A DNA stretch of 64,000 bases from Sphingomonas sp. DG1-23 (lineage in GTDB: Bacteria > Pseudomonadota > Alphaproteobacteria > Sphingomonadales > Sphingomonadaceae). This document shows, piece after piece, positions 1-9,194 of this stretch. The stretch spans positions 62,001 through 126,000 of the forward strand of contig NZ_JAVAMA010000010.1 in assembly GCF_030730875.1 (NCBI RefSeq), in the 5' to 3' direction. The translations under genes were made by a program, and so were the position numbers. The notes under the pieces were generated by a model. The model made no database searches. It was not told the origin of the DNA and worked only from the letters and a program-made list of their open reading frames with translations. Numbering within the stretch: position 1 is the first letter of the stretch; every line of letters begins with the position of its first letter.

Positions 1-116
1 CGACGCACGATTTCCATCTGCTCCACCGCATTCCCAACGCGCAGATGATGCGGATCGAGCATGGCAAGCTGAGCGACCCCACCGGCGTGCTGCGCAACCC
101 GCCGGGCCAATCGTGA
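1..116 (+). CDS. ftsE: FtsE C-terminus (partial at window edge)
   Basis: Only the last 37 codons are inside the window, read in the frame starting at base 3 and ending in TGA. The peptide starts THDFHLLHR, and a His-switch-like TH followed by a short tail is what the end of an ABC ATPase such as FtsE looks like. FtsE is the cytoplasmic ATPase that works with the membrane protein FtsX to activate peptidoglycan hydrolases at the division septum. The assignment rests mainly on the next gene, which overlaps by GTGA and encodes FtsX. The 5' part lies outside the window. Confidence 0.8.
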   Translation, partial: THDFHLLHRIPNAQMMRIEHGKLSDPTGVLRNPPGQS

Positions 117-997
117 TCCCGAGCCTCAGCCCCAACGCCGCCGACCGGCGCCTGCTCGACGAAGGCACGCCGACGCGCGCGATGACGTGGATCATGGCGA
201 TCATGCTGTTCCTCACCGTGCTCGCCGGCGCGCTGGGGCTGGGCATGTTCGCCGCGACCGCGCAGCTCGATCGCGAGCTTTCGGGGCGGCTGACGGTGCA
301 GATCGTCGAACCGATCGCGAGCCTGCGCGACAGCCAGGCGGCGGCGATGGTGGCGACGCTGGCAAAGCTTCCCGGCGTGACCCGGGTCCGCGAAGTCGAT
401 CGGGCGCATCTGGCCCAGTTGCTCAAGCCGTGGCTCGGCGATGCCGGGCTCGATTCCGACCTGCCGATGCCGGCGATGATCGACGTCGAGGCGCGCGGCG
501 GCGACTTCGCCGCGATCGAGGCGGCGGCGCGGCGGATCGCGCCGGGCGCGCGGGTCGATCGCCACGCGCAATGGCTGTCGCCGGTGCGCAGCTTCATGTC
601 CACGATGAGCTGGCTGGCGGTGAGCCTGATGCTGCTGATCGCAGGCGCGACCGCGGCGGTGGTGCTGCTCGCCGCGCGCGCGGGGCTGGACACGCACCGC
701 GACACGATCGATGTGCTCCACATGCTGGGTTCCACCGACGTCCAGATCGCCCGCCTGTTCCAGCGGCGCATCGCTTTCGACACGCTGCTGGGCGGGATCG
801 CCGGCACGGCGGCCGCGCTGATCCTCGTCTGGTTCCTGCAGGGACGGCTGAGCGCGGTCGGCTCCGAGATGCTGGGCGGCGTCGCACTTCAGCAGCGCGA
901 CTGGTTCCTGCTGCTGCTATTGCCCATCGGCTTCGCCTTGCTCTCGACGCTGGCGGCGCGCGTCGCAGTGCTGCGTACCTTGGGGAAGCGGCTGTGA
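113..997 (+). CDS. ftsX: Cell division protein FtsX
   Basis: 294 aa membrane partner of FtsE, which transmits ATP hydrolysis to periplasmic amidase activators during division. Four predicted membrane segments lie near residues 25-48, 167-190, 226-247 and 266-289. A large periplasmic loop of about 115 residues separates the first and second, the usual FtsX layout. The GTG start overlaps the ftsE stop (GTGA), so the two are translationally coupled. The stop overlaps the next gene in the same way, extending the operon into ydcF-like and plsC. Confidence 0.93.
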   Translation: MIPSLSPNAADRRLLDEGTPTRAMTWIMAIMLFLTVLAGALGLGMFAATAQLDRELSGRLTVQIVEPIASLRDSQAAAMVATLAKLPGVTRVREVDRAHLAQLLKPWLGDAGLDSDLPMPAMIDVEARGGDFAAIEAAARRIAPGARVDRHAQWLSPVRSFMSTMSWLAVSLMLLIAGATAAVVLLAARAGLDTHRDTIDVLHMLGSTDVQIARLFQRRIAFDTLLGGIAGTAAALILVWFLQGRLSAVGSEMLGGVALQQRDWFLLLLLPIGFALLSTLAARVAVLRTLGKRL

Positions 998-1536
998 TCT
1001 GGCGCATCTGCCTGTTGCTGCTGCTCGCCTGGGCGCTGGGCTTCGCGATCTTCCTGCTTTCGCTCGGCAAGCCGCTCGACGCGCGCAAGACCGACGCGAT
1101 CGTGGTGCTGACCGGCGGCGGCGGACGGATCGACCGCGGGCTCGCGGTGCTCCGCGCCGGCGACGCGAAACGGATGCTGGTGAGCGGCGTCGATCCCGAC
1201 GTTCGCCCGGTCGAGCTCGCGGTACAGTTCAAGATCGACCGCAAGTGGATGGCCTGCTGCATCGATCTCGGCTGGCAGGCGGTCGACACCCGGTCGAACG
1301 CCGACGAGACGGCGAAATGGGTGCGCGAGCACGATTTCAGGACCGTGCGGCTGGTCACCACCGACTGGCACATGCCGCGTGCGCGGATGGAATTGGCCAG
1401 CGCGCTGGGCGGCGGCGTCGAGGTGGTCGGCGACGCGGTGCGCAGCGGTCCCAACAGCCCGGGCTGGCGCGTGCTGTTCCGCGAATATCACAAATTCCTC
1501 GTGCGCCGGATCGCACTGTGGGTGGGCGCAGGCTGA
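994..1536 (+). CDS. YdcF-like protein (DUF218 family)
   Basis: 180 aa starting at GTG inside the ftsX stop. It has one N-terminal membrane segment (ICLLLLLAWALGFAIFLLSL, residues about 4-23). The DUF218 signature follows: DAIVVLTGGGGRIDRG, then a Ser-Asn-Ala-x-Glu-Thr stretch and VTTDWHMPRA near the C-terminus. Members of this family (YdcF, SanA, ElyC) are envelope proteins, some linked to peptidoglycan or undecaprenyl-carrier metabolism, but the biochemical activity is not settled. Its position between ftsX and plsC fits an envelope role; this is inference. Confidence 0.85.
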   Translation: MIWRICLLLLLAWALGFAIFLLSLGKPLDARKTDAIVVLTGGGGRIDRGLAVLRAGDAKRMLVSGVDPDVRPVELAVQFKIDRKWMACCIDLGWQAVDTRSNADETAKWVREHDFRTVRLVTTDWHMPRARMELASALGGGVEVVGDAVRSGPNSPGWRVLFREYHKFLVRRIALWVGAG

Positions 1537-2222
1537 TGGACCGGCTGCGCAGCGTCCTGTTCAAGATCGCCTTTTACGGCCTGTCGGTACCGATCGTGCT
1601 GCTCGCGCCGGTGATGGCGCTGTTCGGCCAGCGCGTTTTTCGGCGCTGGGTGCTGTTCTGGACACAGTATCATGCGTGGTGCTCGCGCAATCTGGCCGGG
1701 ATCCGCGTCCGGGTGGAAGGCGCGCCGCTGGCGACTCCGGCATTGTACGCGTCGAAGCACCAGTCCTTTCTCGAGACGTTCGAGCTGGTCCGGATGCTCG
1801 GCGCACCGACGGTGGTGATGCGGCACGAGTTTGCGCGGATCCCGGTCTGGGGCTGGGCGGCGCGGCGCTACGGCATCATCATCATCGACCGCAGCGGCGC
1901 GGCCTCCGCGCTGCGCCAGATGATGCGCGAGGCCAAGGCCGCCGGCGCCGCGGGGCGTTCGGTGATCCTGTTCCCCGAAGGCACGCGCTCGGCGATGGGC
2001 GAGACGCCGCCGGTGCAGGCAGGGCTGGCGGGGCTCTACCGCGCGGTCGGGCTGCCGGTGGTACCGGTGGCACTCGACAGCGCGCGCGTCTGGCCCAAGC
2101 ACGGACCGATGCGGCCGGGCGTGGTAACCTTCCGCTTCGGCGAGGCGATCCCCGCGGGGCTGAAGCGCGAGGAGATCGAGTCGCGGGTGTTCCGCGCGAT
2201 CAATGCGAAGAACCTCGTATAG
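1536..2222 (+). CDS. plsC: 1-acyl-sn-glycerol-3-phosphate acyltransferase
   Basis: 228 aa integral membrane acyltransferase that acylates lysophosphatidate to phosphatidate in phospholipid synthesis. The FPEGTRS motif binding the glycerol phosphate is intact. The catalytic box reads HQSFLE, that is HX4E instead of the usual HX4D. One N-terminal hydrophobic segment covers about residues 8-30. The ATG overlaps the preceding stop as TGATG. It is the last gene of the ftsEX-ydcF-plsC unit; 181 bp without a gene follow before the convergent tyrA. Confidence 0.9.
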   Translation: MDRLRSVLFKIAFYGLSVPIVLLAPVMALFGQRVFRRWVLFWTQYHAWCSRNLAGIRVRVEGAPLATPALYASKHQSFLETFELVRMLGAPTVVMRHEFARIPVWGWAARRYGIIIIDRSGAASALRQMMREAKAAGAAGRSVILFPEGTRSAMGETPPVQAGLAGLYRAVGLPVVPVALDSARVWPKHGPMRPGVVTFRFGEAIPAGLKREEIESRVFRAINAKNLV

Positions 2223-2366
2223 GATTTGGACCGCACAGATTCACGGTTTTCACGTAAATCACGGCATAAAATTTCCGCAAAATGAAATAATGTTTCGTCG
2301 GGGGTTGCAGCCTGAACGATGCCAAAGGGTGCGAAGACGCTGCGAAAACGCAAGCGTCCGCCAGTA

Positions 2367-2392
2367 CAGCAGGCGAAATCCTACATTGCAAG
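2367..2392. repeat. 26-bp dispersed direct repeat, copy 1
   Basis: A 26-base sequence starting CAGCAGGCGAAATCCTACAT is repeated exactly at 11464-11489. It has no clear internal hairpin. Both copies are followed within a few bases by GC-rich sequence, and both lie beyond the 3' end of a minus-strand gene (tyrA here, feoB there). The gap 2223-2403 contains an AT-rich stretch (about 2255-2310) and this repeat, and no gene that I can support. Confidence 0.75.
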
Positions 2393-2403
2393 CGCCGGCG
2401 GCG

Positions 2404-3312
2404 TCAGTCGTGGCTGCGGCCGAAATCGGGGCGGGCATCGTCCTGGCCCTGGTCGATGATCGAGCGACGGACGGCGCGGGTGCGACTGAACAATTCGAAC
2501 AATTCGTCGCCCTTGCCCCAGCGGATCGCGCGCTGGAGCGCGGTGAGATCCTCCGAGAAGCGCTGGAGCATGTCGAGCACCGCCTCGCGATTGGCGAGGA
2601 ACACGTCGCGCCACATCGTCGGGTCCGAAGCGGCGATGCGGGTGAAGTCGCGAAAGCCGCCGGCCGAATATTTGATCACCTCGGACGCGGTCACTTCCTC
2701 GAGGTCCGAAGCGGTGCCGACGATGGTATAGGCGATCAGATGCGGCAAATGGCTGGTGACCGCGAGCACGCGATCGTGATGCGCCGGCTCCATCGTCTCG
2801 ACTTCGGCGCCCAGCCGGCGCCAGAATTCGAGCACGCGTTCGACTGCGAGCCCGTCGGTGCCTTCGGGCGGGGTGACGATGCACCAGCGATGGTGGAACA
2901 GCGAGGCGAAGCCCGCTTCGGGGCCGCTATTCTCGGTGCCCGCCACCGGATGCGCAGGAACGAACACCGCCTCGGGCAAAGATGCGCGGACGGCCTCGAT
3001 CACGCTTTCCTTGCACGAGCCGACGTCGCTGAGGATCGCATCGGCGGGCAGATCCTGGGCGATCTCGGCCGCGACCGCGCCCATCGCGCCGACCGGCACG
3101 CACAGGATCACCAGATCGGCGTCGATCACCGCGGTCCCTGCGGCGTCGGCCACATCGTCGCACAAGTCGATCCGCACTGCGGTCTCGCGCACTGCCGGAT
3201 CCGCGTCATAGCCGGTGACGCGGACGCTCGGCATGTGCTGGCGCACCCCGCGTGCGATCGACGAGCCGATCAGCCCCAATCCGATGACGGTGACGCGGGC
3301 AAAGGGCAGCAT
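2404..3312 (-). CDS. tyrA: Prephenate/arogenate dehydrogenase family protein
   Basis: 302 aa NAD(P)-dependent dehydrogenase of tyrosine synthesis, converting prephenate (or arogenate) to 4-hydroxyphenylpyruvate (or tyrosine). The N-terminal Rossmann motif is VTVIGLGLIGSSIA (about residues 7-20). AHPVAGTENSG is the substrate-loop signature, and the helical C-terminal half contains HDRVLAVTSHLPH, a conserved His-rich stretch of the family. There is no chorismate mutase domain, so this is the stand-alone type. The ATG overlaps the hisC stop (TGATG), so an aminotransferase and the dehydrogenase are made together. Which substrate is preferred cannot be read from the sequence. Confidence 0.9.
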   Translation of the reverse strand: MLPFARVTVIGLGLIGSSIARGVRQHMPSVRVTGYDADPAVRETAVRIDLCDDVADAAGTAVIDADLVILCVPVGAMGAVAAEIAQDLPADAILSDVGSCKESVIEAVRASLPEAVFVPAHPVAGTENSGPEAGFASLFHHRWCIVTPPEGTDGLAVERVLEFWRRLGAEVETMEPAHHDRVLAVTSHLPHLIAYTIVGTASDLEEVTASEVIKYSAGGFRDFTRIAASDPTMWRDVFLANREAVLDMLQRFSEDLTALQRAIRWGKGDELFELFSRTRAVRRSIIDQGQDDARPDFGRSHD

Positions 3313-4406
3313 CAGGCGCCGACGACCTCGCGAATGGCGCTCGCGACGCCCTGGATCTCGTCTTCGGTGCCGATGGTGATGCGCAACCCGTGCGGCAGCC
3401 CCTGCCCCGGCAGCCAGCGGACGATGTAACCGCGCTCCATCAGCGCCTTGTAGGCCGCCTCGGCGGTCACTTCGCCTTCGAACAGAACCAGCTGGAAATT
3501 GGCCTTGGAGGGGACCGCGCGCAGCCCCTTGTTGCCCATCGCCCCGATCTGTTCGGCGAACCAGCCGCGCCATTCGCGGTTATGCGTGTAGCTGCGCTCG
3601 ACGAATGCGTGGTCGCCCAAAGCCGCCACCGCCGCCTTTTGCGCCGCGGTGCTGAAATTGAACGGCGCGCGGATGCGGTGCATCGCGTCGATCATCTCGG
3701 GCGCGCCATAGCCCCAGCCGACCCGCTCCGAGGCGAGCCCGAAGATCTTCGAGAAAGTGCGGGTGACCAGCACGTTCTTCGCGGTGCGCGCGAGATCGAG
3801 CCCGCCATCGTCGTCCTCGGGATCGAGATATTCGGTATAGGCCTGGTCGATCACCAGCAGCACGTGCGGCGGCAGCGCCGCGTGGAGCCGGGCGATTTCC
3901 GCGCGCGGCGTATAGGTGCCGGTCGGGTTGTTCGGATTGGCGATGAACACGAGCTTCGTCCGATCGGTCACGCAGGCGAGGATCGAATCGACATCGCTCG
4001 CATAATCCTTGTCGGGCGCTACCACCGGCGTCGCGCCGACCCGCCGCGCGGCGATGTCGTACACCGCGAAGCCGTAGCGGACATAGATCACCTCGTCGCC
4101 GACCCCGGCATAGGCCCCCGCGGCGAGATGGAGCACTTCGTCCGAGCCGGTGCCGTAGATGATCCGCGCCGGATCGACCCCGTAATGCGCGCCGATCGCC
4201 TCGCGCAGCTCGGCCGCGCTGGCATCGGGATAGCGCTCGAGCTGCGACGCCGCCGCGGCGAACGCGGCGCGCGCCACTTCGGGCGTGCCGAACGGGTTCT
4301 CGTTCGACGAGAGCTTGACGGCCTTGCTGCCGGAATCGGTGGTCGAGCGCCCCGGAACATAAGGGGCGATTTCCATGACCCAGCGATTGGGAACGGGTGC
4401 ATCCAT
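3312..4406 (-). CDS. hisC: Histidinol-phosphate / aromatic aminotransferase
   Basis: 364 aa PLP-dependent aminotransferase of fold type I, HisC family. The PLP lysine lies in [24 protein letters not shown] and the Tyr-x-Glu/Arg elements are present, as is the N-terminal SSNENPFG loop typical of HisC. It interconverts histidinol phosphate and imidazole-acetol phosphate, and members paired with tyrA often also transaminate aromatic keto acids. The overlap with the prephenate dehydrogenase and the absence of other his genes nearby suggest a dual histidine/aromatic role. The start is 65 bp from the divergent amine oxidase. Confidence 0.9.
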   Translation of the reverse strand: MDAPVPNRWVMEIAPYVPGRSTTDSGSKAVKLSSNENPFGTPEVARAAFAAAASQLERYPDASAAELREAIGAHYGVDPARIIYGTGSDEVLHLAAGAYAGVGDEVIYVRYGFAVYDIAARRVGATPVVAPDKDYASDVDSILACVTDRTKLVFIANPNNPTGTYTPRAEIARLHAALPPHVLLVIDQAYTEYLDPEDDDGGLDLARTAKNVLVTRTFSKIFGLASERVGWGYGAPEMIDAMHRIRAPFNFSTAAQKAAVAALGDHAFVERSYTHNREWRGWFAEQIGAMGNKGLRAVPSKANFQLVLFEGEVTAEAAYKALMERGYIVRWLPGQGLPHGLRITIGTEDEIQGVASAIREVVGA

Positions 4407-4471
4407 GGTCGCGCGGCTTGGCGGAATGGCCTGCGGATGGCAAGCTCGGCGTGGGCGAGCAGGAGGGGACG

Positions 4472-6037
4472 ATGCGGGGAAGCAGCATGGTGTGGCGGGC
4501 GCTGGCGACGGCGCGGGCGCGCAACCTGATCGCGGCGGGCGAAAGACCGCCGGTGCCGGGCGCCCCGGGCGCGACCCGGCGCGCGTTGCTCAAGGGTATC
4601 GCCGCGGCGGGCATGGCGACTGCGCTGCCGCGCCCCGCGCATGCTTTTGCCGGCGGCCGCGTCGCGATCATCGGCGGCGGGATCGCCGGACTGAGCGCGC
4701 TGCACCATCTGCGCGAGGCGGGCGTGGACGCGCATGTCTATGAAGGCCGTGCGCGCACCGGCGGACGGATGTTCACCCATCGGCCGGCGGGCGGCACATG
4801 GTTCGAGGTCGGCGGCCAGCTGGTCAATACCGATCACGACGACATGCAGGCGCTGTGCAAGCGCTTCGGCGTCAAGCTGGTCGACCGCAAGGCCGAGCCG
4901 CACCGCACCTTGATCCTCGGCGACGGGCGGTTGCTGACCGACTCCGAACTCGCCGAGGCGCTGCGGCCGATCGCCGCGCAGATCGACAGGGATTCGGCGC
5001 GGCTGGAGAAGGATTTCGACCATGTCGCCGCCGAGCTCGATCGCATGTCGATCATGGGCTATCTCGACAAGCACCGCACCTTGATGGGCCCAGCCTGGGT
5101 GCGCCAGCTGATGGAAGCGACCAGCCGCACCGAATATGGCGTCGAGCCGGCGCATGCTTCGGCAGTCGAACTGGTGTTCAACCTGCCCACCGTCGACGGC
5201 GAGCGGATCGAAGTGCTCGGCGAATCGGACGAACGCTATGTGATCGAGGGCGGCAGCAGCGCGCTGATCGACGCGATGTCGGCGCATTATGCCGATCGCA
5301 TCACCACCGGCAAAAGGCTGCTCCACATCGAGAACGCGCGCGGCGGCGTGCGGCTCGGCTTTCTCGACGGATCGACCGCCGAGGCCGAGACGGCGATCGT
5401 CGCGGTGCCGGCACCGTTGCTCCGCCAGATCGACTGGCGCGTACCCTTGCCCGCGATCTGGCGTGCCTTCATCGCCGAGATGGCGCTGGGTCATAACGAG
5501 AAGGTGCAGGCAGGCGCCGGCAGCACGCCGTGGCGCGCGCCGATGGGAGTCGGCGGCGAGCTGTGGCAGACTCGGGCCGAGGCCGGCTGGGCACTCGGCT
5601 GGGACGGCAGCGTCCACCGCGCCGACGGCGTCGCTCCGGTCTGGACCTGGTTCCTCGGCGGCGACGAAGTGACCCGCGCCGAGACCGAGGAACCCTCGGC
5701 GCTGGCGGCACGTTTCGCCAGCGGCGCCGCGCCGGCGCTTCCGGGTCTCGAAACGGCCTTTACCGGCCCCTATGCCCGGACCAACTGGCATGCCCAGGCG
5801 CTGACGCTCGGCGCCTATGTCAATTTCCGCCCGGGCCAGATCACCCGGTTTGCGCGACTGCTCTGCGTCGAATCGGACGATCCGGCCGAGCGCCATGTGC
5901 CGGGCGCGGGGCGGATCTGGTTCGCCGGCGAGCATCTGTCCGAGGCTTATCCGGGCTATATGAACGGCGGCGCGCAGACCGGGCGGATGGCGGCGCAAGC
6001 GATCAGCGGCCGAGTGGAAGCGCGCAAGGCCGCCTAG
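4472..6037 (+). CDS. FAD-dependent amine oxidase, Tat-exported
   Basis: 521 aa from the ATG at 4472, preceded by AGGAGG at 4461-4466. An in-frame upstream ATG at 4397 lies inside the divergent hisC and lacks such a site. Residues 36-55 contain TRRALLKG followed by an Ala-rich hydrophobic run ending HAFA, a twin-arginine export signal. The FAD dinucleotide motif [15 protein letters not shown] and the [11 protein letters not shown] motif of the flavin amine oxidase family follow. The C-terminal FAD motif is [19 protein letters not shown]. It probably oxidises an amine in the periplasm, releasing aldehyde, ammonia and peroxide; the substrate is unknown. Confidence 0.88.
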   Translation: MRGSSMVWRALATARARNLIAAGERPPVPGAPGATRRALLKGIAAAGMATALPRPAHAFAGGRVAIIGGGIAGLSALHHLREAGVDAHVYEGRARTGGRMFTHRPAGGTWFEVGGQLVNTDHDDMQALCKRFGVKLVDRKAEPHRTLILGDGRLLTDSELAEALRPIAAQIDRDSARLEKDFDHVAAELDRMSIMGYLDKHRTLMGPAWVRQLMEATSRTEYGVEPAHASAVELVFNLPTVDGERIEVLGESDERYVIEGGSSALIDAMSAHYADRITTGKRLLHIENARGGVRLGFLDGSTAEAETAIVAVPAPLLRQIDWRVPLPAIWRAFIAEMALGHNEKVQAGAGSTPWRAPMGVGGELWQTRAEAGWALGWDGSVHRADGVAPVWTWFLGGDEVTRAETEEPSALAARFASGAAPALPGLETAFTGPYARTNWHAQALTLGAYVNFRPGQITRFARLLCVESDDPAERHVPGAGRIWFAGEHLSEAYPGYMNGGAQTGRMAAQAISGRVEARKAA

Positions 6038-6117
6038 AGTGGCCTCGGCGCGAGCGGCCAGGTTGTCGGCGCACGGGAAACCCGTTTAAACCGTCGGCGC
6101 CGATTTGGGAGGGCTCG

Positions 6118-7002
6118 ATGTACGGCTTGCTGGTTTCCGCTTTGGCTTTGCTCGCGGCCGTTCCTTCCGACGCGCCGGCCGCGGCCGATGCGGCGCCGAT
6201 CGATGGCCGGTTCGAGGTGGGCGGACGGTCGATCCGCTTGTCTTGCACGGGCGTCGGCAGCCCCACGGTGGTGATCGACGCCGGGCTGGGCACCGCCCCC
6301 GTCGAGGATCCGGGCTGGGGCGGCATTGCGGAGAAGGTCGCCCCGGTTACCCGGATCTGCCGCTACGATCGCGCCGGCCTCGGCGGCAGCGATCCGGCGC
6401 CCGCCGCACCGCGCACCAGCGCGGATGCCGCCGCCGATCTGCACGCCGCTTTGGCCAAAGCGAAGGTGCCCGGTCCCTATCTGCTCGCCGGCCATTCGAT
6501 CGGCGGCCTGCACACCTTGGTCTTCGCCGCACGCTATCCGGGCGAGACCGCCGGGCTGGTGCTGATCTCCTCGACTCACCCCGATCAGATGACCAGATGG
6601 CTGTCGCTTCTGCCGCCTGCCGCAGTGGGCGAGGAAAAGGCGGTGACCGAGGCGCGCAGCTTCCTCACGATGATGATCGCGGACCCGACGAAGAACGAGG
6701 AGAAGCTGAATTTCACTGCCAGCGCGGCGCAGGCGCGCGAACTGAAGACGCTCGGCGCCAGGCCGGTCATCGTCGCGACGCACAGCCCGCGCTTTCGCAT
6801 GGTACCCGGCCTATCCGAGCCGTTGGCGATCAAGCTCGAGGCGGCGACCCAGCAAATGCAGAAACAGTTCCTGTCGCTCTCGTCGAACGCCCGGCAGAAT
6901 ATCGCCGCCACCGCGGGTCACGGGCTGCCGCACGAGGCGCCCGATTTCGTCGTCGACAATATCCTGCAGGCGGTCGCGCTCGCGCGGCGCAAGGCCGACT
7001 GA
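6118..7002 (+). CDS. Secreted alpha/beta hydrolase
   Basis: 294 aa with an N-terminal signal peptide (MYGLLVSALALLAAVPSDAPAAA). The alpha/beta-hydrolase core follows: VVIDAGLG strand, YDRAGLGGSD oxyanion region, nucleophile elbow GHSIGG (Ser near residue 126) and a terminal His in GHGLPHEAPD. The order is that of esterases and epoxide-hydrolase-like enzymes, and the substrate cannot be predicted. GGGAGG precedes the ATG at 6118. It lies 80 bp after the amine oxidase and 43 bp before metX on the same strand, so it could share a transcript with either. Confidence 0.85.
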   Translation: MYGLLVSALALLAAVPSDAPAAADAAPIDGRFEVGGRSIRLSCTGVGSPTVVIDAGLGTAPVEDPGWGGIAEKVAPVTRICRYDRAGLGGSDPAPAAPRTSADAAADLHAALAKAKVPGPYLLAGHSIGGLHTLVFAARYPGETAGLVLISSTHPDQMTRWLSLLPPAAVGEEKAVTEARSFLTMMIADPTKNEEKLNFTASAAQARELKTLGARPVIVATHSPRFRMVPGLSEPLAIKLEAATQQMQKQFLSLSSNARQNIAATAGHGLPHEAPDFVVDNILQAVALARRKAD

Positions 7003-7045
7003 CGCGCCGGTTGCCTCTCCGCCCGGCACCCCCTAACCGGTCTCC

Positions 7046-8167
7046 ATGCTTGACGACGCGCGTTTTGGCCTGAGCCGCACGGCGACGCTCCCCGGGCCCT
7101 TGCGGCTCGACGGCGGGGCGCTGCTGTCGCCGGTCGACATCGCTTATGAAACCTATGGCGAACTCGCCCCCGATGCGGGCAATGCGATCCTCGTCTGCCA
7201 TGCGCTGACCGGCGACCATCACGTCGCGTCCGCGCATCCGGTGACCGGCAAGCCCGGTTGGTGGGCACGGATGGTCGGGCCGGGCAAGCCGATCGACACC
7301 GATCGTTATTTCGTGATCTGCGCCAATGTGCTCGGCTCGTGCCTCGGCTCGTCGGGGCCGGCGAGCTTCAATCCCGCCACCGGCAAGCCCTGGGCGATGG
7401 CGTTTCCCGTCATCACCATCCGCGACATGGTGCGCGCGCAGGCGATGCTGCTCGACCATCTCGGCGTCGAACGGCTGTTCGCAGTGGTCGGCGGATCGAT
7501 GGGCGGGATGCAGGCGCTGAGCTGGGCGGCGACCTTCCCCGAGCGAGTCGCCTCGGCGGTGGTGATCGCCAGCGCGGCGCGGCATTCGGCGCAGAACATC
7601 GCCTTTCACGAAGTCGGACGGCAGGCGATCATGGCCGACCATCGCTGGCGCGGCGGCGACTATTATGAGGACAATGATCCCCCCGCCTCGGGGCTGGCGG
7701 TGGCGCGGATGGCGGCGCACATCACCTATCTCTCCGAAGCCGGGCTCACCGCCAAATTCGGGCGCAAGCTGCAGAGCCGCGATTCGAAGACCTTCGGGTT
7801 CGACGCCGATTTCCAGGTCGAAAGCTATCTGCGCCATCAGGGGCTGAGCTTCGTCGACCGGTTCGACGCCAATTCGTACCTCTACATTACGCGAGCCCTG
7901 GACTATTTCGACCTCGCCGAAGAGCATAAAGGCACGCTGGCCAACGCCTTTACCGGCGACACGCGCTTCTGCCTCGTCAGCTTCGACACCGACTGGCTCT
8001 ATCCCACCAGCGAATCGCGGACGATCGTCCACGCGCTCAACGCCGCGGGCGCGCCGGTGAGCTTCGTCGAATTGAAGTCGCCGTTCGGGCACGATGCCTT
8101 CCTGCTCGACAATCCCGGGCTCGACCGGGTGATCAGCGGCTTCCTCGGTGCGGGAGGCGCAAGGTGA
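7046..8167 (+). CDS. metX: Homoserine O-acyltransferase
   Basis: 373 aa MetX-family alpha/beta-hydrolase-fold enzyme that acylates homoserine (acetyl or succinyl donor) as the first committed step of methionine synthesis. The nucleophile is in [12 protein letters not shown], the Asp in SFDTDWLYP and the His in FGHDAFL. The N-terminal CHALTGDHH is characteristic of MetX. It begins an overlapping cluster, GTGA into the GNAT gene, then metW and pirin. The 43-bp upstream gap is too short for a SAM riboswitch. Acetyl versus succinyl specificity is undecided. Confidence 0.94.
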   Translation: MLDDARFGLSRTATLPGPLRLDGGALLSPVDIAYETYGELAPDAGNAILVCHALTGDHHVASAHPVTGKPGWWARMVGPGKPIDTDRYFVICANVLGSCLGSSGPASFNPATGKPWAMAFPVITIRDMVRAQAMLLDHLGVERLFAVVGGSMGGMQALSWAATFPERVASAVVIASAARHSAQNIAFHEVGRQAIMADHRWRGGDYYEDNDPPASGLAVARMAAHITYLSEAGLTAKFGRKLQSRDSKTFGFDADFQVESYLRHQGLSFVDRFDANSYLYITRALDYFDLAEEHKGTLANAFTGDTRFCLVSFDTDWLYPTSESRTIVHALNAAGAPVSFVELKSPFGHDAFLLDNPGLDRVISGFLGAGGAR

Positions 8168-8583
8168 CGTATCGGCTTTCGTTCGACTCCGCCGAGCAGC
8201 AGATCGAGGTGATCCACGGCTATCTGTCGCGCTCTTATTGGGCCGAGGGGATCTCAAGGGCGACAGTGGAGAAATCGATCGCCAACAGCTTTTGCGTCGG
8301 CGCGTTCGACGGCCAAGCCCAGATCGGCTTCGCCCGGCTGATCACCGACCGCGCGACCTTCGCCTATCTCGCCGACGTGTTCGTGCTCGAGGACCATCGC
8401 GGCAAGGGCGTCGCGCGGGCGATGCTGGAGGCGCTCGACGCGCATCCCGAGCTGCAGGGGCTGCGGCGCTGGGCATTGTTCACGCGCGACATGCAGCCGC
8501 TTTACGCCAGGCTGGGCTGGGAAGGCTATCCGCACCCGGAGCGGCTGATGGTGCGCGACATTCCGGATATCTACACGCGATGA
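8164..8583 (+). CDS. GNAT family N-acetyltransferase
   Basis: 139 aa starting with GTG inside the metX stop and ending inside the metW start. The acetyl-CoA binding motif A reads [23 protein letters not shown] (Q/RxxGxG/A form RGKGVA), followed by [13 protein letters not shown] near the end. That layout is typical of small GNAT proteins. The acceptor is unknown. Being wedged between metX and metW with overlaps at both ends means it is co-translated with methionine genes, though its function need not be methionine-related. Confidence 0.88.
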   Translation: MTYRLSFDSAEQQIEVIHGYLSRSYWAEGISRATVEKSIANSFCVGAFDGQAQIGFARLITDRATFAYLADVFVLEDHRGKGVARAMLEALDAHPELQGLRRWALFTRDMQPLYARLGWEGYPHPERLMVRDIPDIYTR

Positions 8584-9194
8584 GCGCGAACGATACGCCT
8601 CCGGCGTTGCGCCCCGACCTCGCGATCATCGCCGCCAACGTCCAGCCGGTGACGCGGGTGCTCGACGTCGGCTGCGGCGACGGTGCGCTGATGGCGGCAT
8701 TGCGCGACCAGCGCGGCTGCGACGCGCGCGGCCTCGAACTCGATCCCGCCGACGTCGCCGCGGCGATGGCGCGCGGCCTGTCGGTGGTCCAGGGCGATGC
8801 CGACAGCGACCTTGCCGATTATCCCGACGCCAGCTTCGATTACGCCATCCTCAGCCAGACGCTGCAGACGACGCGGCGACCCGATCGGGTGCTCGACCAA
8901 TTGCTCCGCATCGGGCGGCGGGCGTTCGTGTCTTTTCCGAACTTCGCGCATTGGCGGGTGCGCACGTCCTTGCTGTTCGGCGGGCGGATGCCGGTGACCC
9001 GGCTGCTGCCGATCGCCTGGTATGCCACCCCGAACATCCACCATGTGACCGTCGACGATTTCCGCGCATTGGTGAAGGCGCGCGGGATCATCGTCGAGGA
9101 GTGCTGGTTCCTGTCGGGCGACCAACGCACCGGATCGGGCTTCGCCAATCTTTTCGCCGAGCACGCCGTGTTCCTGCTGCGGAAGGACCGGTGA
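8580..9194 (+). CDS. metW: Methionine biosynthesis protein MetW
   Basis: 204 aa SAM-methyltransferase-like protein. Motif I is VLDVGCGDGALM (about residues 26-37). GLELDP and the MetW hallmarks SQTLQTTRRPDRVLDQLLRIGRRAFVSFPNF and FGGRMP follow. MetW is regularly encoded beside metX and is reported to be needed for full homoserine acyltransferase activity in some Proteobacteria. The ATG overlaps the GNAT stop (ATGA) and its own stop overlaps the pirin start, so all four genes form one translational unit. Confidence 0.92.
   Translation: MSANDTPPALRPDLAIIAANVQPVTRVLDVGCGDGALMAALRDQRGCDARGLELDPADVAAAMARGLSVVQGDADSDLADYPDASFDYAILSQTLQTTRRPDRVLDQLLRIGRRAFVSFPNFAHWRVRTSLLFGGRMPVTRLLPIAWYATPNIHHVTVDDFRALVKARGIIVEECWFLSGDQRTGSGFANLFAEHAVFLLRKDR

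Noticed and set aside
4088..5998. A 636-codon minus-strand frame across hisC and the amine oxidase
   Set aside because: It crosses two well-supported genes and shows no recognisable domain.
7003..7045. A possible SAM riboswitch before metX
   Set aside because: SAM-II elements precede met genes in some alphaproteobacteria, but only 43 bp are available and no pseudoknot-like sequence is seen.
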